Assembly: GCA_019116185.1 (NCBI GenBank)
Contig: DXCD01000216.1
Location: 1-6,838, forward strand
Origin: Candidatus Mediterraneibacter stercorigallinarum
GTDB lineage: Bacteria > Bacillota > Clostridia > Lachnospirales > Lachnospiraceae
Direction of reading: 5' to 3'
DNA length: 6,838 nt
Part shown: positions 1 to 5,974 of the stretch, piece after piece
How the letters are laid out: the number at the start of each line of letters is the position of its first letter
How positions within the stretch are numbered: the first letter of the stretch is position 1
Program-made: the position numbers and the translations under genes
The notes under the pieces: model-generated
Databases searched by the model: none
Told to the model about the DNA's origin: nothing
The model's input: only the letters and a program-made list of their open reading frames with translations

Positions 1-208
1 CAGATCGTGTGTACGGCTGACTGAGGCGACTTCGGAATGAGGCTTAGTAAAACTTAAAATTCGGAACTATGCGTTGAAATTGGCAGAGAGATTGTCTGAG
101 ACGAAGGCGAGTTGCTCTCTGCCAATTTCTGTTCTTAGCATAGTTCCGAATTTTCTAGTTTTACTTGCCTCGTGGAGCGGAGCCGAAGCCAGCCGTACAC
201 ACGATCTG
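1..208. repeat. Long imperfect inverted repeat (foldback element)
   Basis: The two halves of this stretch are reverse complements in three nested blocks. The outer arms at 1-19 (cagatcgtgtgtacggctg) and 190-208 match perfectly over 19 bp. The middle arms at 56-72 and 138-154 match over 17 bp, with TAAAAC/GTTTTA at 48-53 and 158-163 extending them. The inner arms at 76-90 (gaaattggcagagag) and 115-129 match over 15 bp around a 24-base loop (91-114). Between the outer and middle blocks, 20-47 and 164-189 pair poorly. The left arm begins at the first base of the window, so the element may extend further. It lies downstream of rqcH and would be transcribed as one large hairpin if that transcript reads through. 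It could be a MITE-like non-autonomous repeat, a REP-like intergenic element or a structured RNA. No transposase is present here and no target duplication can be tested, because the left flank is outside the window. Confidence 0.85.
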
Positions 209-285
209 AATACGTCTTCGACATCCCCGCTTCCCTGTTTTCGACCGATTTGCTCACCCTCGGCCTCCCCCCGGCAAATACAGAT
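209..285. other. Non-coding flank between the inverted repeat and rqcH
   Basis: This stretch of 77 bases lies just after the rqcH stop codon on the minus strand. It contains a small hairpin with arms ATTTGC (248-253) and GCAAAT (274-279) around a C-rich 20-base loop. It also holds two near-identical 9-mers in direct orientation, gtcttcgac (214-222) and gttttcgac (237-245). The plus strand is pyrimidine-rich. No T-run follows the hairpin in the rqcH direction, so it is not a standard intrinsic terminator. It may belong to the same repeat unit as 1-208. Confidence 0.4.
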
Positions 286-2019
286 TTATACCTCCTGCAG
301 ACCGCTGATATCGCTGTCGATGACAAGTGAGTAATTGGTATAGTACACCACGAACCCGGGTTTTCCTCCCTTGGGTTTTTTGACGTGTTTTTTCTCTACA
401 TAATCGATCTCTACTTTTTCGCTTCCCCTCATGCTGGAATAGTACGCTGCCAGCCTCCCGGCTTCCTCGAAGGTGCGGTCCGGGAGTTCGTCCCCGTTTG
501 TTTTGACGATGACATGCGAGCCGGGAGCCTGCTTGGCGTGGAACCACCAGTCATTTCCGGAGGCAAAGTCAAAGGTCAGTTCATCGTTCTGAAGATTGTT
601 TTTCCCTACGTACATGTGGTAGCCGTCACTGGAGATATAGTGGAGAGGCGTGTTTTTGACTTTTACTTTTTTTCGGACGGTCTTTCGTTTGATGTAGCCG
701 GTCTCAGCGAGCTCTTCCTTGATCCCGGCAAGGTCATCCTCAGTGAGGGCGATATCAAGGGAGGTCTGGATGGATTCCAGATAAGTGATGTCGTCCTTTG
801 TGCTTTGGCACAGCTCGGAGAGCGCCTCAAAAGTCCGTTTCTGCTTATTGTATTTTGCAAAATAGCGCTGGGCATTTTCCTGGGGCGTCTTTACCGGGTC
901 GAGGGGGATGGTGATCATCTCGTTGGTGTAATAATTAAGCGCTTCCAGCTGCTTTGCCCCTTCTTCGACATTGTAGCCGTACGTGTTGATGAGCTCTCCG
1001 TAGACTTTGTATTTCTCACGGTTTTCCGTGTCTTTGAGCTGCCGGAGCTGGAGATCGTACTTCTTCCGGCTGCGCTCCAGGGCGGTCTGCACGACATGGC
1101 GCAGATCCGCGGATTTCTGGCGGATGCGCGTGATCTGGCTGCGGGTCGAGTAATAGGTCTTAAGCACTTCTGATATAGAAGGAAGTTCCTGCCTTGTATA
1201 CCCGGAAAGATGCGTCAGGGGCAGCGCGGAGAACTCTTTCGGCTCGCGCCCGTCAAAATAGATGGCGGGAGAGAAGCGGGACTCCTTTACCGCGGAGAGA
1301 TAGATCTCGAACTGTGTGTACAGGTGGAAAAGGATATCCCCGGAATACTCTTTTGCCGGGATAGAAGAGTCCAGTCCGGCGAGATGGCAGATCTCCTCCG
1401 CTGTGACCGGACTGATGCCGGTGAAGCTGGTGTACATCGCTTTTGCAGCTGACATCAGTTTCTCTGACAGCAGGGAAACAAAATCCTCTTTGGACACGGT
1501 CAGTGGATCTGCCTTGTGCATGGTGTCCGGGATAAAATACTCCCTTCCCGGGAGCACTTCGCGCACGGAACTCATCTGGGCGGACACATGCTTGATGCTG
1601 TCGATGATCTTCCCGTCTTCTGTGCAGAAGATGATATTGCTGTGTTTTCCCATGATCTCCACGATCAGGAGCTTCCGGCACAGGTCTCCCAGCTCGTTTA
1701 GATGTTCAATGGTAAACCGGATGATCCGTTCCAGCTTAGGCTGGCTGATGTCAATGATCCTGCCGTTTCCGATATGTTTCCTTAAGAGCATGCAGAAATT
1801 GGGCGCAGTCATGGGCGCGGATTTGTTCGAGTCAGTCAGATAGACCAGGGGCAGGGAGGCGTCCGCGCAGACCAGGAGACGCTTCTGTCCGTCTGGTGTC
1901 TTTATTGTGAGCAGGAGCTCGTCCGGTTCCGGCTGGACGATCCGGGCGATCCTCCCGTTTAATAATTCTTCTTTTAGTTCGTGGACAAGGTCTGCCACAA
2001 CGATTCCGTCAAATGCCAT
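286..2019 (-). CDS. rqcH: RqcH, NFACT-family ribosome quality control factor (Rqc2 homolog, formerly fibronectin-binding protein A)
   Basis: The 577-residue protein is close to the usual length of about 570. Bacterial RqcH binds 50S subunits that carry a stalled peptidyl-tRNA, recruits tRNA-Ala and drives C-terminal alanine tailing, which marks the chain for degradation. The N-terminal NFACT-N domain starts at MAFDGIVV and carries the Arg98 and Glu121-Ile122-Met123 positions known from Bacillus subtilis RqcH. Residue 97 is Glu where B. subtilis has Asp. A helical, probably coiled-coil middle region spans about 275-430 and includes YGELINTYGY and NAQRYFAKYNK. The C-terminal NFACT-R domain shows GKNNLQND (472-479), DWWFHAK (490-496) and PGSH (499-502). 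The ATG at 2019 is preceded by GGAG (minus strand, 2028-2031). The gene is divergent from yicC. Older annotations call the family fibronectin/fibrinogen-binding, but the ribosomal role is better supported. Confidence 0.95.
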   Translation of the reverse strand: MAFDGIVVADLVHELKEELLNGRIARIVQPEPDELLLTIKTPDGQKRLLVCADASLPLVYLTDSNKSAPMTAPNFCMLLRKHIGNGRIIDISQPKLERIIRFTIEHLNELGDLCRKLLIVEIMGKHSNIIFCTEDGKIIDSIKHVSAQMSSVREVLPGREYFIPDTMHKADPLTVSKEDFVSLLSEKLMSAAKAMYTSFTGISPVTAEEICHLAGLDSSIPAKEYSGDILFHLYTQFEIYLSAVKESRFSPAIYFDGREPKEFSALPLTHLSGYTRQELPSISEVLKTYYSTRSQITRIRQKSADLRHVVQTALERSRKKYDLQLRQLKDTENREKYKVYGELINTYGYNVEEGAKQLEALNYYTNEMITIPLDPVKTPQENAQRYFAKYNKQKRTFEALSELCQSTKDDITYLESIQTSLDIALTEDDLAGIKEELAETGYIKRKTVRKKVKVKNTPLHYISSDGYHMYVGKNNLQNDELTFDFASGNDWWFHAKQAPGSHVIVKTNGDELPDRTFEEAGRLAAYYSSMRGSEKVEIDYVEKKHVKKPKGGKPGFVVYYTNYSLVIDSDISGLQEV

Positions 2020-2061
2020 AGGTGTTTCTCCGTTTCTTTTTCATTCATTTTGTCAGTGATT

Positions 2062-2090
2062 AGTATAGCATAATCAAAAAGGCGAAGAAA
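2062..2090 (-). promoter_or_regulatory. Probable rqcH promoter with extended -10
   Basis: Read on the minus strand, TATACT (2062-2067) is preceded directly by TGC (2068-2070), which makes an extended -10 of the TGn type. A weak -35 candidate, TTTCTT, lies 17 bases upstream at 2085-2090. The predicted start near 2055 would give a leader of about 35 bases before the rqcH ATG. The -10 is convincing and the -35 is poor, as is often seen with extended -10 promoters. Confidence 0.45.
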
Positions 2091-2143
2091 GCCCCCTGTC
2101 AATTGAAGAAACTTATATAAAAGAAAGAAACCTGTTTAATTTG

Positions 2144-2173
2144 TTGACCATTTGCAGATGAAAGGGTTATAAT
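2144..2173 (+). promoter_or_regulatory. Probable sigma-A promoter for yicC and the downstream cluster
   Basis: TTGACC (2144-2149) and a perfect TATAAT (2168-2173) are separated by 18 bases, close to the housekeeping sigma-factor consensus. A start near 2180 would give a leader of about 65 bases before yicC. It is the best promoter match in the window and probably drives yicC-gmk-rpoZ, and possibly the genes beyond. Confidence 0.75.
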
Positions 2174-2192
2174 ACTTTCGATCATACAGGAA

Positions 2193-2216
2193 CAGCGCTT
2201 ATGGATAAGCAGCTGC
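2193..2216 (+). other. Hairpin in the yicC leader
   Basis: GCTTA and TAAGC (2197-2201 and 2206-2210) pair around the loop TGGA. The stem extends outward through CAGC (2193-2196) and GCTG (2213-2216), with an unpaired AG on the 3' side. No T-run follows, so it is not a terminator. It covers the start codon of the candidate leader ORF at 2201 and could affect its translation or the stability of the message. Confidence 0.35.
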
Positions 2217-2248
2217 AAAATGAAAAACAACAGAGGATGAGAACATGA
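2201..2248 (+). CDS. Candidate 15-codon leader ORF overlapping the yicC start
   Basis: An ATG at 2201 opens a short frame encoding MDKQLQNEKQQRMRT. It ends at a TGA (2246-2248) that overlaps the yicC ATG (2245-2247) in an ATGA arrangement. AGGAA at 2188-2192 lies 8 bases before the ATG, which is a usable ribosome binding site. The peptide is hydrophilic, rich in Gln, Lys and Arg, and matches nothing I recognise. If translated, its main effect would probably be to couple ribosomes into yicC. A chance ORF of this length is quite possible. Confidence 0.3.
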   Translation: MDKQLQNEKQQRMRT

Positions 2249-3123
2249 TAAAGAGCATGACCGGATTCGGACGATGTGAGATACAGAAAGGATCCAGAAA
2301 ATTTACAGTGGAATTAAAGAGCGTAAATCACCGCTATCTTGATGTGAACATCAGGATGCCCAAGAAGCTGAACTTCTTTGAGACAGCCATACGTACGCTT
2401 TTGAAATCCTATGCAAACCGTGGGAAGGTGGATATCTTCATCACGTATGAAGATCTTTCACAGACTCAGGTGTCGGTAAAGTATAACGCGGCGCTGGCGG
2501 CAGAGTATCTGAAATATTTAAAACAGATGGAAGAGGAGTTCGGGCTAGAAAATGACGTCCGTGTGTCCACGCTCTCCCGTTACCCGGAAGTGTTTACCAT
2601 GGAGGAACAGAGCGAGGACGAAGAAGAACTGTGGAACGGGCTGAAAGAAGCGCTGGAAGGAGCATTTACGCAGTTTGTTGAGACGAGGAAGACAGAAGGA
2701 GAGAACCTGAAGAAAGACATCCTCTCCAAACTGGACCTGCTGGAGGAGCAGATCGTGTTTATCGAAGAACGCTCGCCCCAGATCATTGCGGAATACCGGG
2801 CGAAGCTGGAGGACAAGATGAAAGAACTCCTTGCAGACACGCAGATCGAGGAGAACCGCATTGCCGCGGAAGTGATTTTATTCGCGGATAAGATCTGCAC
2901 GGACGAGGAAGTGGTCAGGCTGAAGAGCCATATCCAGCATATGAGGAACACACTGGAAGAAAAAGAGGGAATCGGACGCAAGCTGGACTTTATCGCTCAG
3001 GAGATGAACAGGGAAGCAAATACCATCCTTTCCAAGGCGAACGACCTGGAAGTGTCCAACCACGCGATCAGTCTGAAGACAGAGATCGAGAAGATCCGTG
3101 AACAGATCCAGAATATTGAATGA
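2245..3123 (+). CDS. yicC: YicC/YloC-family endoribonuclease
   Basis: The 292-residue length is typical of the family. The N-terminal signature MIKSMTGFGR is visible. The C-terminal half (about 150-292) is rich in charged helices and holds the conserved segment around FIAQEMNREANTILSKAN, close to the end. The family is an endoribonuclease acting in the cytoplasm: Escherichia coli YicC is linked to turnover of the small RNA RyhB, and YloC is the Bacillus homolog. The substrate in this organism is unknown. The ATG is preceded by AGAGGA (2232-2237) and by a strong promoter, so this is the first major gene of the plus-strand cluster. It lies 22 bp before gmk, the neighbour it has in many Firmicutes. 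Confidence 0.93.
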   Translation: MIKSMTGFGRCEIQKGSRKFTVELKSVNHRYLDVNIRMPKKLNFFETAIRTLLKSYANRGKVDIFITYEDLSQTQVSVKYNAALAAEYLKYLKQMEEEFGLENDVRVSTLSRYPEVFTMEEQSEDEEELWNGLKEALEGAFTQFVETRKTEGENLKKDILSKLDLLEEQIVFIEERSPQIIAEYRAKLEDKMKELLADTQIEENRIAAEVILFADKICTDEEVVRLKSHIQHMRNTLEEKEGIGRKLDFIAQEMNREANTILSKANDLEVSNHAISLKTEIEKIREQIQNIE

Positions 3124-3145
3124 TCCGATTATGGGGGGAAGAATT

Positions 3146-3790
3146 ATGAGCAGAAAAGGAATCTTAATCGTTGTATCCGGTTTTTCAGGATCGGGAAAGG
3201 GAACACTGATGAAAGAACTGCTTTCCAGATACCCGGATACATATGCGCTGTCTATCTCAGCGACAACGCGTGCGCCCCGGGAAGGAGAGGAGCACGGCAG
3301 GGAATATTTCTTCATCTCAAAGGATGAATTTGAAAAAATGATTGCCAAAGACGAACTGATAGAGTATGCTAAGTACGTGGAAAATTACTATGGCACGCCG
3401 CGGGAGTACGTGGAGAAGAAGCTTGAGGAAGGGAAAGACGTGATCCTGGAGATTGAGATCCAGGGCGCTCTGAAAGTAAAGAAAGCATTTCCCGATACAC
3501 TGCTTTTGTTCGTTACGCCGCCCAGCGCCGCAGAGCTGAAAGAACGTCTCGTGGGCAGAGGGACAGAGACAATGGATGTGATCCAGTCCAGAATGGACCG
3601 TGCCTGCGAAGAGGCGGAGGGCATGGACAGTTACGATTATCTGATCGTCAACGACGACCTGAATACATGTGTGGAAGAGATGCATGAGATCATTCAGGGA
3701 GAACACCACAGAAGCTTCCGCAACAAAGCATTTATGAAAGAGATAAAAGAAGATCTTGAAGGATTGAAAAGATTGAAAGGAGAAGATTGA
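3146..3790 (+). CDS. gmk: Guanylate kinase
   Basis: The 214-residue enzyme phosphorylates GMP (and dGMP) to GDP with ATP, a required step in GTP supply. The P-loop GFSGSGKG (12-19) is intact. The GMP-binding segment SATTRAPREGE (38-48) and YGTP (82-85) follow, as does EIEIQGA (102-108), where many homologs have D-I-D-V-Q-G-A. The start at 3146 is preferred because GGGGGGAAG (3133-3141) lies just upstream and MSRKGILIVVSG is the expected N-terminus. An in-frame ATG at 3098 would overlap the end of yicC and add 16 residues that the family lacks. The stop overlaps the rpoZ translation-start region, so the two are probably translated from one message. Confidence 0.96.
   Translation: MSRKGILIVVSGFSGSGKGTLMKELLSRYPDTYALSISATTRAPREGEEHGREYFFISKDEFEKMIAKDELIEYAKYVENYYGTPREYVEKKLEEGKDVILEIEIQGALKVKKAFPDTLLLFVTPPSAAELKERLVGRGTETMDVIQSRMDRACEEAEGMDSYDYLIVNDDLNTCVEEMHEIIQGEHHRSFRNKAFMKEIKEDLEGLKRLKGED
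3776..3782 (+). promoter_or_regulatory. Ribosome binding site for rpoZ, inside the end of gmk
   Basis: AAAGGAG lies within the last codons of gmk. It is 4 bases before a TTG (3787) and 10 bases before an ATG (3793). The ATG is preferred because the family begins with M-L-x-P-S and because 4 bases is too short a spacer. Confidence 0.6.
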
Positions 3791-3792
3791 AC

Positions 3793-4035
3793 ATGCTGCA
3801 TCCATCTTACACAGATTTGATGAAAGTAGTCAACAAAGATGTAGAGGAGGGGGAAACAAAGATCGTTAACAGCCGTTATTCGATCGTGATGGCGACCTCC
3901 AAGCGCGCAAGACAGCTGATCGCCGGAGACCTTCCGCTGGTTGACGCGAAAGAGGGCGAGAAGCCTCTTTCTATTGCCATCGAGGAACTCAATGAAGGTC
4001 AGTTAAAGATCATGGCTGAGAATACAGAAGAGTAA
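3793..4035 (+). CDS. rpoZ: DNA-directed RNA polymerase omega subunit
   Basis: The 80-residue protein is the small omega subunit, which binds the beta-prime C-terminus and helps assemble and stabilise RNA polymerase. The N-terminus MLHPSYTDLM, the motif NSRYSIVMATSKRARQL (about 27-43) and the later KPLSIAIEEL match the omega fold. It starts 2 bp after the gmk stop, and the gmk-rpoZ pairing is widespread in bacteria, which supports the call despite the small size. An upstream TTG at 3787 would add only two residues and is less likely. A terminator follows 12 bp after the stop. Confidence 0.93.
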   Translation: MLHPSYTDLMKVVNKDVEEGETKIVNSRYSIVMATSKRARQLIAGDLPLVDAKEGEKPLSIAIEELNEGQLKIMAENTEE

Positions 4036-4047
4036 AAAGCAGGGTGG

Positions 4048-4078
4048 GGCAGATGCACATGTGGTATCTGCCTTTTTT
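4048..4078 (+). terminator. Intrinsic terminator after rpoZ
   Basis: GGCAGAT (4048-4054) pairs perfectly with ATCTGCC (4066-4072), and six Ts follow at once (4073-4078). The loop holds a short self-complementary CACATGTG that could extend the stem. It lies only 32 bp before the rimO start, and no good promoter follows it. It may therefore be a partial terminator that lowers expression of rimO-pgsA-cinA relative to yicC-gmk-rpoZ. Confidence 0.85.
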
Positions 4079-4110
4079 CTGACAGAATGAAAACGGAGGT
4101 ATAATCCTAT

Positions 4111-5433
4111 ATGAAGATATTATTCATCTCCCTTGGCTGTGACAAGAATCTCGTGGACACAGAGGTCATGCTGGGACTCCTGGCATCCCGAGGATACGAG
4201 ATGACGGATGATGAGACGCAGGCAGATATCATTGTGATCAACACCTGCTGCTTCATCCATGACGCCAAGGAAGAAAGCATCCAGAATATTCTCGAGATGG
4301 CAGAGTATAAAAAGACAGGGCAGGTAAAGGCGCTTATCGTTACGGGCTGTCTTGCCGAGAGATACAGGCAGGAGATCATTGATGAGATCCCTGAGGTTGA
4401 CGAGGTGCTGGGAACAACAGCTTACGACCAGATTCTTGACGCGGTGGACGCCGCGTTGGAAGGGCGTCATTCGGTCATACTCTCAGATCCGGACGCGCTT
4501 CCGCTGCCGGATACGAAACGTCTGGTGACGACGGGAGGGCATTTTGCTTATCTTAAGATCGCGGAAGGGTGCGACAAGCACTGCACCTACTGCATTATCC
4601 CGAAGATCCGGGGCAATTTCCGCAGTGTCCCCATGGAGCGGCTCCTGAAAGAGGCGGAAGAGCTGGCAGAACAGGGCGTGAAGGAGCTGATCCTGGTGGC
4701 CCAGGAGACAACGCTGTACGGGAAGGATCTGTATGGAGAGAAATCCCTGCATAAGCTGGTAAAAGAGCTCTGCAAGATCAGCGGTATCCGCTGGATCCGC
4801 ATCCTCTACTGCTATCCGGAGGAGATCACGGACGAGCTGATCCAGGTCATGAAGGAAGAACCGAAAGTCTGCCATTATCTTGACCTGCCGATCCAGCATG
4901 CAAACGATACGATCCTGAAGCGGATGGGACGCAGGACGTCAAAGCAGGAGCTGATTGACATTGTGGGCAGGCTGAGAAGGGAGATCCCGGATATCTGCCT
5001 GCGGACCACGCTGATCACCGGATTCCCCGGGGAGACGGAAGAACAGCACGAGGAACTGATGGACTTTGTGGATGAGATGGAATTCGACCGTCTGGGCGTG
5101 TTCACCTATTCGCCGGAGGAAGATACCCCTGCTGCATCTATGCCGGACCAGATCGACGAGGAGGTCAAGGAAGAACGGCAGGCAGAGCTCATGGAGCTTC
5201 AGCAGGATATAGCCTTTGACAATGCCCAGGATATGGTGGGCAGGGAAGTGCTTGTGATGATCGAGGGAAAAGTTGCGGATGAGAATGCCTATGTGGGGCG
5301 GACTTACCGGGACGCGCCGAATGTGGACGGGCTTATTTTCATCAACACGGACGAAGAACTGCTTTCGGGAGATTTCGCGCGGGTGAAGGTGACAGGCGCG
5401 GTTGATTATGATCTGATAGGAGAATTGATATGA
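4111..5433 (+). CDS. rimO: Ribosomal protein uS12 methylthiotransferase RimO
   Basis: The 440-residue radical-SAM enzyme adds a methylthio group to a conserved aspartate of ribosomal protein S12. The N-terminal UPF0004 domain starts KILFISLGCDKN and uses Cys10, Cys46 and Cys80 as expected ligands of the auxiliary 4Fe-4S cluster. The radical-SAM motif is Cys154-x3-Cys158-x2-Cys161 in GCDKHCTYCIIPKIRG. The segment LDLPIQHANDTILKRMGRR and the later TLITGFPGE are typical of methylthiotransferases. A TRAM domain occupies about residues 375-440. RimO is preferred over the tRNA enzyme MiaB because of the ISLGCDKNLVDTE start and the short TRAM end. ACGGAGGT (4093-4100) precedes the ATG. Its stop overlaps the pgsA start. 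Confidence 0.96.
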   Translation: MKILFISLGCDKNLVDTEVMLGLLASRGYEMTDDETQADIIVINTCCFIHDAKEESIQNILEMAEYKKTGQVKALIVTGCLAERYRQEIIDEIPEVDEVLGTTAYDQILDAVDAALEGRHSVILSDPDALPLPDTKRLVTTGGHFAYLKIAEGCDKHCTYCIIPKIRGNFRSVPMERLLKEAEELAEQGVKELILVAQETTLYGKDLYGEKSLHKLVKELCKISGIRWIRILYCYPEEITDELIQVMKEEPKVCHYLDLPIQHANDTILKRMGRRTSKQELIDIVGRLRREIPDICLRTTLITGFPGETEEQHEELMDFVDEMEFDRLGVFTYSPEEDTPAASMPDQIDEEVKEERQAELMELQQDIAFDNAQDMVGREVLVMIEGKVADENAYVGRTYRDAPNVDGLIFINTDEELLSGDFARVKVTGAVDYDLIGELI

Positions 5434-5972
5434 ATTTACCAAATAAGCTGACAGTATTAAGAGTTATCATGGTGCCGTTTTTTGTGTTTTTTATGCTCGC
5501 TGACGTGGGCGGCGCGGCAAATAAGTGGATCGCGCTGGTGATTTTCGTTGTCGCCAGCCTTACGGATATGCTGGACGGAAAGATCGCCCGGAAATATAAT
5601 CTGGTGACAAATTTCGGAAAGTTCATGGACCCGCTGGCGGACAAGCTGCTCGTCTGCTCTGCGATGATCTGCCTGATCCCGTCCGGGAAGCTGGACGCGG
5701 CAATTGTCATCGTGATCATAGCAAGGGAGTTCATTATCAGCGGATTCCGCCTTGTGGCTTCGGACGCGGGCATTGTGATCGCGGCGAGCTACTGGGGCAA
5801 ATTCAAGACAGTCTTCCAGATGGCAATGATCATTGTCCTGATCGCGGATCTGGGAGGCGTGTTTGACCTGATCGGCACGATCCTGATCTGGATCGCGGTA
5901 GCATTGACCGTGATCTCTCTGATCGACTATGTATGGAAGAACCGACAGGTGCTTACCCAGGGAGGAATGTAG
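5430..5972 (+). CDS. pgsA: CDP-diacylglycerol--glycerol-3-phosphate 3-phosphatidyltransferase
   Basis: The 180-residue membrane enzyme makes phosphatidylglycerophosphate from CDP-diacylglycerol and glycerol-3-phosphate, the committed step to phosphatidylglycerol and cardiolipin. The CDP-alcohol phosphatidyltransferase motif is complete: Asp46, Asp49-Gly50, Ala53-Arg54, Gly63, Asp67 and Asp71, within SLTDMLDGKIARK and FGKFMDPLADK. The N-terminus MNLPNKLTVLR is typical of PgsA. Several hydrophobic segments (about 8-26, 33-46, 73-90, 92-108, 125-145 and 147-167) fit a multi-pass inner-membrane protein. The start codon overlaps the rimO stop (ATGA, 5430-5433), and AGGAGA (5418-5423) provides the ribosome binding site, so translation is probably coupled. 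Other CDP-alcohol transferases are less likely given the length, the start and the rimO-pgsA-cinA order. Confidence 0.94.
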   Translation: MNLPNKLTVLRVIMVPFFVFFMLADVGGAANKWIALVIFVVASLTDMLDGKIARKYNLVTNFGKFMDPLADKLLVCSAMICLIPSGKLDAAIVIVIIAREFIISGFRLVASDAGIVIAASYWGKFKTVFQMAMIIVLIADLGGVFDLIGTILIWIAVALTVISLIDYVWKNRQVLTQGGM

Positions 5973-5974
5973 GT

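Noticed and set aside
74..334. 86-codon plus-strand frame across the inverted repeat
   Set aside because: It starts inside the repeat and runs into the rqcH 3' end antisense. It has no good ribosome binding site and a low-complexity translation.
385..1173. 262-codon plus-strand frame opposite rqcH
   Set aside because: It lies entirely antisense to the clearly recognised rqcH gene and its translation shows no known domain. It is explained by codon use in the opposite frame.
2097..2102. Perfect TTGACA on the minus strand as the rqcH -35
   Set aside because: The nearest good -10 hexamers lie 24 and 29 bases away, and the sequence at 17 bases (TTTTGA) is poor. The extended -10 does not need it.
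3098..3145. Earlier ATG for gmk
   Set aside because: It overlaps the yicC end and adds residues not seen in the family, while the start at 3146 has a strong ribosome binding site.
4100..4105. TATAAT just before rimO as a promoter -10
   Set aside because: It lies only 5 bases before the start codon, directly abutting the ribosome binding site, and has no reasonable -35. Transcription from it would remove that binding site.
5933..5974. Earlier ATG for the CinA-domain gene
   Set aside because: It lies well inside pgsA and adds 14 unrelated residues. The GGAGG at 5961-5965 points to the ATG at 5975.
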